A stretch of DNA of 64,000 nt from Stachybotrys elegans (GCA_020746835.1 JAGPNK010000027.1:62001-126000); one strand, 5' to 3'. Positions 10,816 through 21,896 are shown, numbered from the stretch's first letter. Notes: generated from the letters alone by a model not told the origin. A program made the numbers and translations.

Positions 10816-10978
10816 TGCAGGTAATATTACTCCCCTTTTGTTAAGTACAAGATAATGTTCTCATTGCCAAAGTCTTAGGTAAAGCTACGACATTTCATTC
10901 GCTTGCTTAAGGGAATTTAGCGGCCTAGTTTCACTTGCGGTCTGGATAGATATACTGCAGCGGGGGCTCCTATGGCTA

Positions 10979-11173
10979 GTGCAAGCGGGCTACATATGCC
11001 ATTTACCGCAAGGAGACGAAGGCACATCGGCTACAGTGAAGAAGGGGGTTCAAAATATGCTAGGAATCTTCCAAGGAGTCCGAGTTGCTGTTGTGGTAGG
11101 CACTGGTGGAGGGGTCCCAAGCCGTAAACACGATATTAGACTTGGCGATGTTGTGGCTAGCGACTCTGGATAA
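10979..11173 (+). pseudogene. Fragment of an NLR-type nucleoside-phosphorylase (PNP_UDP) domain
   Basis: A 64-residue open segment reads ICHLPQGDEGTSATVKKG, then FQGVRVAVVVGTGGGVPS and HDIRLGDVVASDSG before a stop. This is the characteristic N-terminal stretch of the purine/uridine-phosphorylase domain at the head of fungal NLR-like (NB-ARC or NACHT with ankyrin/TPR) proteins, where GxGGGVP and DIRLGDVVVS are nearly invariant. Nothing of the rest of such a protein (hundreds of residues) follows. It is a stranded relic between two repeat copies. Confidence 0.75.
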
Positions 11174-11239
11174 AGTTTTCTCTCCACCCATCCGCAGATC
11201 GACTTTTCATCGAAAACCTTGATATAGAGTTACCGCAGC

Positions 11240-11569
11240 CTCAAGCGAATCCCCCGGAACAAGCCGTCTCGTAGTCACCCCGACGGCGTCACTCGCCAAA
11301 GCCTCATCGTATGTTGTCAGACCCGACTACATCCTTCGCCGAAGCCTTCTCGCGCCTGACGCCACAGCGGCATCATGATGGAAGTTCAACTGCGGTGGCT
11401 AGAAAATTCTAACATCAGCATCACTCTAGCTACAAGCGTCAAGCTTTTCTCAGTTGAAATTTCTAACCAATTGGTATTTATTAATCTAATATTATCTTTA
11501 TGATCAAAGGGGGCCTCCTCAAAGCCGCTGGTCTGTATCCCATTGGGGTCTACAAACAGGAAATCCCAC
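11240..11569 (+). repeat. Dispersed repeat, copy B (longest forward copy)
   Basis: It starts near CCCCCGGAACAAG, holds two direct sub-repeats (GTCACTCGCCAAAGCC and CCTTCGCCGAAGCC), then CAAGCTTTTCTCAGTTGAAA, CTAACCAATTGG and GGTCTGTATCCCATTGGGG, and ends at AAATCCCAC (11569). The same order, reverse-complemented, is found at 52872-53215; shorter pieces are at 10556, 17221, 27711 and 54741. No coding capacity is seen. Confidence 0.7.
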
Positions 11570-11692
11570 CTGATTAACAAGGCAATACGAGTATGTTTAG
11601 GGGCGGAAGCAGCGCTTGAAAATAACTACGCAAGATGAAAAACCCACTTAAATCATGCAGTGACCACTACCCTCTACACGGGGTCAAGGCTG

Positions 11693-12613
11693 TTATGCTG
11701 TGAGGGTCTCACTGGTCCTTTTAATATTGGCCAGAATCGCATCAGCCATCTTTTGTCGAACACGATGGGGTACTTCATGACCACACCCCTCAAGAACCAC
11801 CAGCATTGCTCCCTCCACGTCGCCCCTCAACGCTTCCGCATGCTGAACTGGAAAGATCTGGTCCTTTTCTCCATGGATGATAACCGTGGGACATTTGATA
11901 TGCTTAAGTAGCTCGCGTGGCCACCTGGGTCCAGAGGCGCCAGAGTGATTGATCTTTGTCCACATGGTCCCGCTCTCCTTTTCACGATAGTAGGTGACTT
12001 CGGACTCTCTATTTGACTCGAGTTTCTCCTCTTCTGTAGGGGGCTGAGAAGAAAGACACAGACTAAGTTTGTCGTATGCCTCTATCCAACCCGCATCGTC
12101 GTTGGGATCATTTGGAGGCTCGTAGGCTTCGCCAAGGAGGTACTGCCCCTCGAGATGCAGTGGTGGCAAGTTGTCAGTGGGAATTTGCTGACGTCCGACA
12201 GGGCTGGTAAGAGCCAGAGCCAAGCTGCGCGTTTCCTCAGGCAGACGAGTAGCTGCTTGCCATGCGATAGGTCCACCCAGGCTGACGCCAACCAGGTGGA
12301 CAGCCTTGAGGCCTAGATGCTTGACCAAGCCCACAACGTCGTCTGACATGTCCGAAAGACTGTACACTGGATCCGTGGCATCGCCTGGGGGCGTGGGAAA
12401 CGAGGTGGAAAGACCAGTGTCTCGGTGATCAAAGCGAACGATACAGTGGGGGTTCTCGGGTGTGTTGAGAAAACCGAGAATCCCGTCTGTCTTCTGTGTC
12501 ATGGAGGTGCTATGTCCAGATATCAGAAGTATAGTGGGATCAGATGGGTTGCCGATTACGTTGTAGCAAATCCGGCAACCCGATGGGAGCGTTACAAAGA
12601 GATCCTGGGACAT
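11693..12613 (-). CDS. Alpha/beta hydrolase
   Basis: Intronless, 306 residues from the ATG at 12613 (MSQDLFVTLPSGC). It shows the alpha/beta-hydrolase fold landmarks: LLISGHSTS (oxyanion region), RFDHRDTGLST, the nucleophile elbow GVSLGGP (Ser about residue 110), Asp in HGEKDQIFP (about 248) and His in GCGHEVP (about 275). RFDHRDTGLS is common in esterase or haloperoxidase-like enzymes that hydrolyse small esters or lactones (the aclacinomycin-methylesterase-like branch). No signal peptide, so probably cytosolic. An in-frame extension upstream has only a TTG start and was not used. The substrate is unknown. Confidence 0.85.
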   Translation of the reverse strand: MSQDLFVTLPSGCRICYNVIGNPSDPTILLISGHSTSMTQKTDGILGFLNTPENPHCIVRFDHRDTGLSTSFPTPPGDATDPVYSLSDMSDDVVGLVKHLGLKAVHLVGVSLGGPIAWQAATRLPEETRSLALALTSPVGRQQIPTDNLPPLHLEGQYLLGEAYEPPNDPNDDAGWIEAYDKLSLCLSSQPPTEEEKLESNRESEVTYYREKESGTMWTKINHSGASGPRWPRELLKHIKCPTVIIHGEKDQIFPVQHAEALRGDVEGAMLVVLEGCGHEVPHRVRQKMADAILANIKRTSETLTA

Positions 12614-13034
12614 TGTGATGGCGCCAGACAGGGCGGTGTATTCTGGCAATTGAGTTGAAGAAGAAAGGGTGGAGATGATCTGTCCCTTGTAGATGCTTGG
12701 GTATTTAGTAACCGGGGCCTAGTTTTATGCAATTTGAGGAGGCAACTGATATCTACTGCCGCTCAATTGGTTCCAGAGTCTACTACTAAGGGCTCTGCGG
12801 AGCTAAAACAACGTTATCAAGTACAGATTTAACGGGGCAGTCAGGAATTTAGACAATACAGCTTGGAATTCATCAGCTAGCTACGCGACCCCATGAAGAG
12901 GTCCCAGACTAAAAATACCAGTAATACGTGAAGAGAAATGGGGGAGGAGCGGAAACTAGGGGGCGGCATTAAGAGCCACCTGGAGGAAATACTGGGCTTG
13001 CTCGCCCTTTCATGTCTCCTCATCTCCACCAGTT
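12614..13034. other. Intergenic region, no gene seen
   Basis: About 420 bp between the hydrolase start and the 3' end of the WSC gene. No supported feature. Confidence 0.4.
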
Positions 13035-14883
13035 TTAGACCCTCTTCAAGCCGCTGCCCCAGTTCTTGCAGCGATTACCAGGGTCGACCCAGGCATTCTC
13101 AATCAAGCAGTCCTTGTACTGGGCAGTGCACCTCTCGTGAGCCTTGCTGGGAGACTCCTTGCCGCTTCCCCAGGCGGGTTTGCAGCTCTCCACGTACGTC
13201 TCCTTGCACTCTTCGTGTTGCTCCTCGCAGGCATCCTTGCAAGCGTCAGAGCAAGACCATTTAGAGTACGACTTGCACTTGTGAGTGTCAGGCTCCGTGT
13301 AGAGCTTGAACGGACGGCTAGAGAACTCCTCCTTGATATCATTGCAGGTAACCAAAGGAAGCTCAATTCCGCCAACGGGGTTGCCGGGACCATAGTTGTG
13401 CCACTTGGAAGTAGGCTGCTTGCAGATGTTGGTCGGCTCCGGAACAACAGTGGTGGTGGTCTTGGTGGTAGTGGTCTTGACTGTGGTTGTAGGGCAAGGG
13501 TAGGTGGTTGTGACAGGAGGCTTAGGGGGGTTAGGGTGCTGAGGCTTGTACTTGTCGAAGCAGCCCTTCTTGCTGCAAGTCTTGCCCTTGCAATCATTGT
13601 TGCAGTACTTCTTGATGTCTCCGCACCAGCTGCTGAACTTCAAGCATTCGAGGGAGGCAGGGAAGCCAGCGTACTTCCAGCAAGAGGTAACCAGCTTGGC
13701 ACACGTCTTCCACGCGTTGAGGCATTCATTCTCGTGCTCCCAGTCAGGGAAGTGAGGAGCGCACCACTTTCCGACCTTGTACTCGCAGTCGTTAGGAGGA
13801 GTGATGGTCGTGGTACAGACAGACGAGGTGGTAGTAGTGGTGGAGGTAAACTTGGTAGTGCTTGGAGTGGTGGTGGTATCAGGGGCCTTCGTAGTGCTTG
13901 AAGTGGTGGTGGTATCAGGGACCTTGGTAGTGCTTGAAGTGGTGGTATCAGGGACCTTGGTAGTGGAGGAGGAAGACTTTGTGGTCGACGTAGCAGTCGG
14001 CACAGACGTGGTGGTGGTATCAACCGGAGGTTCGTAGCCGCAAGGCTCAAGAGACAAGAGCTCCCTCGCTACGTAGAGGTTCAGGCGCAGACTGCCACCG
14101 CAGGTCTGGGAAGCGTCTCCACGGCAGGGCATGTTGCATTCCTCGGCACCGACCTCGGTAGTGTAGTTGCCCAAGACGGAACCACAGTAGCATTCCTCTG
14201 GTTACAAGGTCAGTTCTAGGTCCACAGCAAAAGCGGAAGGATGAATTTAGAGGGCGAACTTACGGCCATACTCGGTACCGGCAAAGGGGAAACCACGGTC
14301 ACGGCAGGAGGACAAACACTGAGCAGGGGTGAAGGTGTCCTGGGGAATGTTCCGGACCCAGGGAAGGGAGCGGCCATTGGGACCATCATCGGTGTAGCAA
14401 CCGAGAGGAACATAGTCCTCGATATCCACGTCGCCAGGATGAGTGGGAAAGGTGGGATCCTGATAGATGGACAGAGCGTCGTTGCCACCACAAGTCTGGG
14501 TGTTGTTGCCGTTGCATGGCAGGTTGCAGAGACCCTCATCAAGCGCAGGCGAGTTGACAGTGGCACCGCAGTAGCACTCTCCATAGTACTCCAGACCGGC
14601 GTAGCGGAAGCCGTTACCTAGAGGAAGGTGAGCCTTTATGTGGTGAACAGGATGGTTTACGAGACGTACCCTTGCACTCAGCAACACATGCCTCAACGGT
14701 CATGTTCCTGCTGGACTGCTCTGAACGGTACTCAAGGGTTCTAGGGGAGCCATCCTGGAAGCAGCCCGAGTAAACAAAGGGTTGAAAGGGGTCGAGGCAG
14801 GGAGGATACTGGAAGTTGGTGGCTTGCGCGTGCTGCAGCAGGGAAAGTGCTGCAACAGCAAGGATCGTCTTGGTGGCTGTCAT
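13035..14883 (-). CDS. Secreted protein with two WSC domains, Thr-rich linker and Cys-rich tail
   Basis: Three exons on the reverse strand (14670-14883, 14264-14617, 13035-14197) give 576 residues. A signal peptide of about 21 residues starts at ATG 14883. Two WSC domains follow (YSGCFQDG ... CYCGATVNSP ... CNGNNTQTCGG, then LGCYTDDG ... CYCGSVLGN ... CRGDASQTCGG), each with the usual cysteines. Next comes a Thr/Ser/Pro-rich linker with tandem TTKVPDTTT-like units, a Cys-rich block, a second Thr-rich linker and a final Cys-rich block to the C-terminus. WSC domains bind cell-wall carbohydrate. There is no transmembrane segment, so this is not a Wsc stress sensor but a wall-bound or secreted protein, probably heavily O-mannosylated. 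The two C-terminal Cys-rich blocks match nothing I recognise. Confidence 0.85.
13851..13971. repeat. Tandem repeat coding the Thr-rich linker of the WSC protein
   Basis: About four imperfect units of some 36 bp encode STTKxPDTTTT-like repeats. Units differ by small in-frame length changes, so copy number probably varies between strains. Confidence 0.7.
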
Positions 14884-14997
14884 GACGAATGAAGCAAAGG
14901 AAGCCAAGCGAGAAGGTGCGAAGCGAGGGTGGAACAGGCACTCAATGGGCTTGATGGAGAGCAGAAGCAGGACGGGGGACGGGAAGAAGCGAGAGGG

Positions 14998-15005
14998 TTA
15001 TATAC
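14998..15005 (-). promoter_or_regulatory. TATA box of the WSC gene
   Basis: GTATATAA on the reverse strand, about 115 bp before the ATG at 14883 in otherwise non-TA-rich sequence. Confidence 0.45.
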
Positions 15006-17220
15006 TCGCGTCCAGAGGATCTGAGGACGAGGGACGAGGTCAAAGTCCCCGCCTGACTTGGGCTGTTGAGAGCGGTAGGGCCACGATGCTCGAGCATGGG
15101 GATGGCTGCTTCAGCTGGGACTACGGCATGCCAAGATGAGATCTAGAACAGTAGACAGGCCGGGTTGCTTGCCTCGCCTAGCTAGCTCACGATCCTGGGG
15201 ACCCAGCATCAGACCGACGGTGGAGCTCCCCTGCGACGATCTGCCGAATCCAATCCATGAATACTGCTAGTAAAGAAGCAGCTGGCTTCCCTCCTGCATC
15301 GGAGGGAAGGAGATGGCGGAGACGATGGAAGCTGGCGTCCAGGGTGTGCCCGATCTGGACCCTTTGTATCCGTATACGAGGAATAAACGGCTCGGGGTGC
15401 TTGGCTGACAGGGGGGAAGACAAAGAGGAATCCGCTGGAAAAAGAAAAGAAAGGACCAGACCGCCTTCTCGAGATCCATTCACGATCGCATTCGGAAGCT
15501 TGCAGCGGGGCGTGTTGTGCTCAGAAGTAAGAAAGTAAGAAAGAAGCAGGCAATATCCCAGCCGGCATATGATGACCCCCCGGTGAGGCTGATGGTTTTA
15601 TTGCTCTGTGCATGGCATGGCGGCAGTAGCGTTTCCCACATGGTCTTGGCTTGCCACACCTCATCTCAAGCCACGGCGTTTCCCATTCGTCACCGTTCGC
15701 TGAGCTGCATGCGTGCAGACCCTGTAAATCAGCTCTCGTGTGACTAGAGATGCTGCATGAGGCTACAGTGTGGACGCAGCCATGCTCGATCTGGGGGCGC
15801 GAGGCGAGGCGAGACTGTGCCTGATTCCCGCGGCCCTCGAAAAGCATTAGCACACGCGAATGACGGGCACCTTTGGGCTGCGACCCCTCTTCCTCTTCCG
15901 AGAGAGCTTCCCGGACCGTGCCGCGCGCTCCCCTCGCTCCATCCATCCGTCCACACTTTATTATTATTCCCCACAGCCCCCCTTCGTATGTACGTATGTA
16001 CGAGAGGGAGTGAGCTGGAGGCCGGGGACTCGTTGCTGAGGGCCTGCATCGTGATCAGGTCATAGCCGTGCTACACGTCACCCCATGAACCGATGAGGGT
16101 AGCATTGGAATGGCAGAAAGCGCCCGCCATGACGGTGAATGTGACACATCATCTCCTACCTTGTCATGCACCCACGTCGGCCAGCCTTCAGGCCAGACCT
16201 TTTCGACCTCCCTCCCCTTGCGCTTTTGCGCTTTGTTCTTGGCAGCCCCCTGTTCCCATTCCTCCGAGAGAAAGTTCTGTCCGGGCCTGCAAGGGTCGTC
16301 GCAAATTTGCCGATCTGCCGCACTTGAAACTTTTTTTCTTCCTCTTCCCCTCTGCTGACTCGAACTATTGAAATGCAAGGACCAGGGCCGACAGCCCGAA
16401 CTGGGCCAAGTGCACACGTCGGGATATCAGCCACTCGAGGCTAACACTGCGCAACACCCTGCCAAATCCATCGGCAGTAGCAGGTGCCGAACGTTCCCAG
16501 AAGATTGCTCCTGTCAGCTTGGATTAGACTGTGATGGCCCTGGCTCCGCATGACTCGACTGGACAAGCACTTTGTGTAGCACGGGAGTGGTTTGCATTTA
16601 TCAATCAGATAGTACCGGGATATACTAGGGTTCCTGTCAGAGGCAACAACGCCAGTCGTTGAACATTACCGGGAAAGGCAGATGAAGGCCAACTCAGCTC
16701 GCCGACAGACCAAACCTATTGACACACCATCCGTCTAACCTTCCTAGCCCAAAACCATCAAGACAGCATGGATAGTTCAGCCGCAGGACTGGTCATGATG
16801 ACAACGAGGCGGCTTACGCCTAGGCGTCGATGGCAGACCGCCGCAACATGGCAAGGCTGGGAGGAGACTATCTATGAACTAGCGCTGCTTTGTGCATGTC
16901 CTGTGTCGGCGTATTTCTCATTGCTACATCATAGATTCTTATAAGCACTGTAAGAAGAAAGATATCACCATCAAAGCTGCCACGTGAGCTCGTCACGGAC
17001 CTGTGGCATGGTCTCAGACTTCAGCCGCTGTCTGACCCTCATACAGACCCCGGCACCTCATTGAACACGGAGATTACCTCTTGAGCCGTGTCCGAAGTTG
17101 GAATGAACTACACTTCGATTGCCACAGCCACAGCCACAAACCTCACACTTTTCTTAACCCTGTGTGTATGAGGCCCCCTTGTCTGCGATCTTACCACAGA
17201 GATTGCTACTCTCGCACAAT

Positions 17221-17326
17221 TTCTTCCCAACTGTCATCCATTGATTTAACACCATATTTACTATGAGAAGGGGCCTTTTTGAAGTTGCTAGTATACATCC
17301 CTTTGAGGCACACATTCGGGAAATTC
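17221..17326 (+). repeat. Dispersed repeat, copy C (strongly diverged)
   Basis: TTCTTCCCAACTGTCATCCA ... GGGGCCTTTTTGAAGTTGC ... CATTCGGGAAATTC follows the same order as the last 110 bp of copies B and D with many substitutions. Confidence 0.5.
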
Positions 17327-17893
17327 TGCACTCTGCTGCTTGGATACTAGGTCCAATCACGTCTGCGGCCCTTATATTGCATTTATTATTAATGTTATTG
17401 AGCATGATACAAAGGCTGTTGGATTGTGCTTTGTAGAAACTGGAAGTGAAGATCGCATCGCGTCGGCGCTTCTTTGTTAACATTTATTCTCAATGCTGGC
17501 AGGGCAGCGACTCCAGGTAAAGAACAAGGGAAGCCGTCTCCCATTCCTTATTTTTCTTTCCCTCAGATTAATGGGTTATACAAGGACATGAATGAATGCG
17601 GCTTCAAACTCGCGATCGTCCCGTGTCGAGGTGAATGAGCGTCTTGAGCGGCCGGATACATCAGGTAGCATTCGAGGCTTTGCCATCCTAACCCAATGAT
17701 AGTTAAAACAGTGGCTACACCGCTCGACGCGTCAGTGAGCGCCGCAGCCCAAGGCAGCTTACGTCACGCCAAGACGGACTAGGCGGATGTCGAGGACACA
17801 ATTTCTTCCACTGCATCGCCCTGATAAGAAACCGACAAGAACCTCCAGCAGAGCCTTTCGGTAGCCAGCAGCTGAAGCCATCACAATCTCACA

Positions 17894-18870
17894 ATGGGCT
17901 GGCGAGATCATTTGAAGCGCGCCAAGCAGGAGTTTGAGAACCTCATTGGCGACAAGGAAGAGGAGCAGCAGCAGCAGCAGCACTTCAATCAACCGCCACC
18001 GCCTCCGGAATTCTCTCGCCCTGCCGAGAGATATTGGCAGCCTCATTTCAACGCCGACATACCTGTGACGGTCGAGTGGGATGCGAAGCTGGGAAATGGG
18101 CCCGACGGCTGGGGCAACCAGGAGCTACAGCACTACACTGCTGAGCCCGCCAATGCCTTCCAGTAAGAATTCAGGCGAAAGCGAAGCTTATGTCGTTGCT
18201 GATTGCGGGAATACGCAGCACGCCTGACGGAAGACTCGTGCTACGCGCGCTGGCGAACAACGGAGCCCCGAGCCCGGAGCAGCGCTACACGTCCGCTCGG
18301 CTGGTAAGCAGGCAGACACTTGCGCGGGACAGGGGCGTGTTGACGGCCGTCATCACCTCGCCGTGCGCCGAGGGCATCTGGCCTGCCTTTTGGCTGCTTC
18401 CCGAGGAGCCATTCTCCTGGCCCACTGACGGCGAGATCGATATCGCCGAAACCTGGAACGGCGACCACGAGAACCACAGCTGTCTCCATTGGGGCTTCCA
18501 CCACGAGCCGCACAAGCACCGAGTCCTGGGGACCAAGATCCCAGACATGCACGCCCGGCCCGTGCGATATGACTTTGCCTGGGAGCAGCCGAACGGCCAG
18601 CCGGGACAGGGCAGGATGGTGTGGTACATTGACGGCAGGGCCGTCATGAAGCAGACGATTCCCGAGGGAACCCGGCCGATGAGGGACATGACGATCCTTC
18701 TCAACGTGGCCATGGGCGGCAATGTCTGCGGCGGCAAGACGCCTGCTGATGGCTACTACGACATGGTTGTCCAGAGCCTGTACATGACCAACGAGCTCGA
18801 GAACGGAGGCTGGCACCGCTTCGAGGGCGATTGGGCCAACCCGCACGTCTCCGAAGGGCACACCTACTAG
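17894..18870 (+). CDS. GH16 family beta-glucanase-like enzyme without signal peptide
   Basis: Two exons (17894-18162, 18219-18870), 306 residues; the intron joins NAFH to TPDGRLVLRA, a well-known GH16 strand. The catalytic signature DGEIDIAETWNG (nucleophile and acid/base Glu about residues 160-165) is intact, with the aromatic WPAFWLLP just before it and MGGNVCGG near the end, as in fungal endo-1,3(4)-beta-glucanases and laminarinase-like enzymes. The N-terminus (MGWRDHLKRAKQEFEN) is charged and amphipathic rather than a signal peptide. It is followed by EEEQQQQQHFNQ and a run of five prolines. The protein may therefore be intracellular or exported by another route. The substrate is inferred from the family. 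Confidence 0.85.
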
Positions 18871-19402
18871 ACTCCTGCACATTGGGCATCTAATTCGTGA
18901 AAACGGAACAAGGTGTGGACGTTTTGTTTCCACAGCGCTCCACCAGTTTTTGCAAACTAAACCCACATTCATTAACTTGGCGTGCCGTGTTCCGCTCCCC
19001 GTAGCATTTGACATGTTTCCGATACGGATACTTGACTAGATTCATACTAGCAGTATCCATTCCTGTAAACAAGATGCCTCCGTCGCTCTGCTTTCTAGCC
19101 CTACCCGTTCCATACGGATTCATGGCATCAAGATTGGAGGGCGATTGGCGGGTCCTCATCGCGGCCTTGTTCAACTCCAATTTTGTACCAGCGATAACAA
19201 TCTCGGCTCGAATTATCCGGGCAAGGATGGCCGCTTCAAACAGCGCAAGATGAGTATATACACAGTAGTTTGTCCGCCGATCCAGTCGGGTTAACCTCTC
19301 ATTCTCCCGCCTTCTACTCTGTACATGTTATCGAGGCAAGCACAGCCATTTTGCCTGCCATTCACTCATTTCGTTTTCTCGTCGCTCATTCAAGCTTCCA
19401 TC
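18871..19402. other. Intergenic region, no gene seen
   Basis: About 530 bp between the GH16 and GH28 genes. No supported feature beyond presumed terminator and promoter sequence. Confidence 0.4.
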
Positions 19403-20562
19403 ATGCTTTCCTCTCTTTTTGTTTTGGGCGCATTCGTGTGCCTTGCCGCTGCGAACCCCGTTCCGGGTACTGGCATCGAGACTCGGGCTACCTGCACCTT
19501 TACCGACGCCGCCAAGGTTGCGAGCCAGAAGAAAAGCTGTTCCACTATCATTCTGGACAACATTTCTGTTCCTGCTGGAAAGACATTGGACCTTACCGGC
19601 TTGAAGTCGGGAACTCACGTAAGTGAGCTTTGGTCACATAACCGAGGTACCGACTCGCTGATATTCCGCTTCCACAGGTTACTTTCAAGGGCGAAACTAC
19701 ATTTGGCTACGAGACATGGAAGGGCCCTCTCATCTCCATCTCTGGTGATAACCTCGTCATTGACGGAACCTCTGACCATTCCATCAACTGCCAAGGCCAG
19801 CGGTGGTGGGATACTAAGGGCAGCAATGGAGGAAAGACGAAGCCGAAATTCTTTGCCGCACACAAGATGACCAACTCGGCCATCAACGGCCTGAAAGTTA
19901 TCAACACCCCCGTTCAGGCTTTCAGCATCAACCAGGCCAACCAGCTGACTGTCACCGATGTCCACATCGATAATTCTCTGGGCGATACCAAGGGCGGGCA
20001 CAACACCGACGCGTTCGACGTCGGTTCTTCTACTGGAGTTACCATCTCCGGGGCGATTGTCAGGAACCAGGATGATTGTCTCGCCGTCAACTCCGGCACC
20101 GACATTACTTTCACAGGCGGAGACTGCAGTGGCGGCCACGGCATCAGCATCGGGAGCGTTGGTGGACGCAGCGACAACGTGGTCAAGAAGGTCCGCATCT
20201 TGAACTCCAAGATTTCCAACTCGGATAATGGTGTTCGTATCAAGACGGTGTACGGAGCTACTGGATCCGTCTCGGACGTCACATACGATGGCATCACCCT
20301 GTCCAACATCGCCAAGTACGGCATCGTCGTCGAGCAGGACTACGAGAATGGAAGTCCCACGGGCAAGCCTACTGGTGGTGTCCCCATTACCGGGCTTACC
20401 ATCAACAACGTCCACGGCACTGTCAAGTCTAGTGGTACAAATGTTTACATTCTGTGCGCCAACGCGAAGAACTGGGCTTGGTCAAAGATTAACGTCACTG
20501 GAGGAACAAAGAAGAAGTCGTGCCAGGGTATCCCGAGTGGTAGCGGTGCCAAGTGCTTATAA
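19403..20562 (+). CDS. Endopolygalacturonase (GH28)
   Basis: Two exons (19403-19618, 19678-20562), 366 residues. A signal peptide ([19 protein letters not shown]) and short propeptide ending in TR precede mature [11 protein letters not shown]. All four GH28 active-site motifs are present: NTDAFDV (about 180), QDDC (about 202), GHGISIGS (about 225) and RIKT (about 258). The protein is a right-handed beta helix that cuts alpha-1,4-galacturonan in pectin, acting outside the cell. The length is normal for fungal endo-enzymes and the last Cys near the C-terminus (GAKCL) is kept. It suggests life on plant tissue or debris. Confidence 0.95.
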
Positions 20563-20814
20563 GCGACTGTGCAGAACAAATAACTAGCTTGCGCTATCTA
20601 GTTAGCGCATGCTGAATGGATGGATTTGAATCATTCTCTATTATGATATCGTTGTATTGTGCCTGTTACCTTTCATACAGTCAGCTCAGGATGCAAGTCA
20701 CGGGATGTATCAGTCCAATTACATCGATTATTTAACCCAAAGAACTAGGAAAAGAAATGACTAAGTATCGTATATAATTCGCAAGAACCGACCAACTAAT
20801 AGCACTCAGGAAGT

Positions 20815-21738
20815 TTACCTGCAGAACATCTTAAGAGATCCGAAGAAATATCCACCCCATCCGTTAATGGCCCCAACGAGCGAGTTGAGCTGATCGACAA
20901 CACCAGCGCAGCTATCATATCCTCCGTTGTTGTTGTTTTCGACGACAATGTTCATGAAGCCTCCGAACTCGCCGTTTGGTCCCCAGCGAGAAGCACTGTA
21001 GTAGTTAGGGGCGTTGCAAACCCATCGCGCTTCCGTGCAGACACCGATTCGTGGAGGCAAGCAACCCTGTGCCTGCCACCAATTCTGGTTCTTCTGGCAT
21101 GCAGCCATGATCAACTCGGCAAATTTGTTACGGGCATCCCATCCCGGGTATTCGCCGTTCGCGTAGAGGTCCAGGTTGCCGTTGTCCCACGACATGCCAT
21201 GCAGGAACGAAGTGCCCACCTGGTATCGGCCAGTGTAGCACGACCGTTCCTGGCACATGTCCCAGATCTTGACAAACGCATCCCAGGGGTTGAGAGCACC
21301 AAAGTCCGTTCGCCACTTTCCAGAGGAGAATTCCGTCCCCCAGTTGATCTGGCGTTTGGACACGTCGGGGGAAGCGGCTTCGAGGGCCGTCAGGTTATAG
21401 GGCAAGCCGCTATCCTTGACCGAAGCAGAAAGCGCAAGCTCATCTGCAAACGTCGCGTTGAACTCTGCGGTTCCAGGCTCATAGCCTCGCTTGAAGCGCA
21501 GGATGTCGCCGCGCTCCGTGTGGTAGACCTCGCAGTTGGTCGCCTTGGCGCAACGCTCCAGTGCTTCTTCCGAGAGCGGCGGATACATTCCACCTTGCGA
21601 GATAGTACCCTCTTCAAGTCTGTGAACATGTTAGCAGATGAATGGCCGCTCGCATCAATGGACTCACTCCAGCTGCTCGCCAGGCATGGCACAAGCGATG
21701 GAGGCCAAAGAAGCCACGAGGAGGATGTGAGCCCGCAT
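20815..21738 (-). CDS. Secreted protein of unknown function
   Basis: Two exons (21668-21738, 20815-21619), 291 residues. The signal peptide starts MRAHILLVASLASIACA. A propeptide-like region of about 90 residues ends in VSKRQ, a Kex2-type KR site. The mature part contains YTGRYQVGTSFLHGMSWD, LDLYANGEYPGWDARNK, LPPRIGVCTEARWVC, SRWGPNGEFGGFMNIVV and a Cys-containing C-terminus. It has eight or more cysteines, suggesting disulphides. I do not recognise the family. The conserved-looking aromatic and Asn/Gly-rich blocks suggest a compact secreted enzyme or binding protein. It is convergent with the polygalacturonase gene, 250 bp away. A reverse-strand TATAAA (21891-21896) lies about 155 bp upstream. 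Confidence 0.75.
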
Positions 21739-21890
21739 TTTGATGTTGAGAATAGGAGGTAAAGAACAAGACGAGACGGGGTGAAGACGGGATGAAGATG
21801 GGATGAAGACGAGGATGAGGATGATTGTTTGTTGATGATCTGGCGATGCAGGTCTGAAAATACATCTAAGAAGGTGGTCGACGTGTTGAC

Positions 21891-21896
21891 TTTATA
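21891..21896 (-). promoter_or_regulatory. TATA box of the unknown secreted-protein gene
   Basis: TATAAA on the reverse strand, about 155 bp before the ATG at 21738. Confidence 0.4.

Larger units (their letters stand above)
14884..17893. other. Long intergenic region (3 kb), no gene seen
   Basis: The longest gene-free stretch here. A TATATAA box read on the reverse strand (14998-15005) lies about 115 bp upstream of the WSC gene. A diverged copy of the dispersed repeat is at 17221-17326. Open frames of 60-140 codons exist on both strands, but none shows domain features, a signal peptide or good splice structure. Confidence 0.5.

Noticed and set aside
13137..13901. 254-codon open frame on the forward strand, antisense to the WSC gene
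   Set aside because: It is a shadow of the Thr/Cys-rich coding strand; it has no domain, and the opposite strand has a clear signal peptide, WSC cysteines and splice sites.
15187..16553. Cluster of 60-140 codon frames on both strands
   Set aside because: Overlapping low-complexity frames without start context, signal peptide, splice structure or domain; treated as intergenic.
18241..19014. 257-codon reverse-strand frame across the GH16 gene
   Set aside because: Antisense shadow of an exon with an intact GH16 active site; no recognisable protein.
19615..20415. 266-codon reverse-strand frame across the polygalacturonase gene
   Set aside because: Antisense shadow; the forward strand carries all GH28 motifs.
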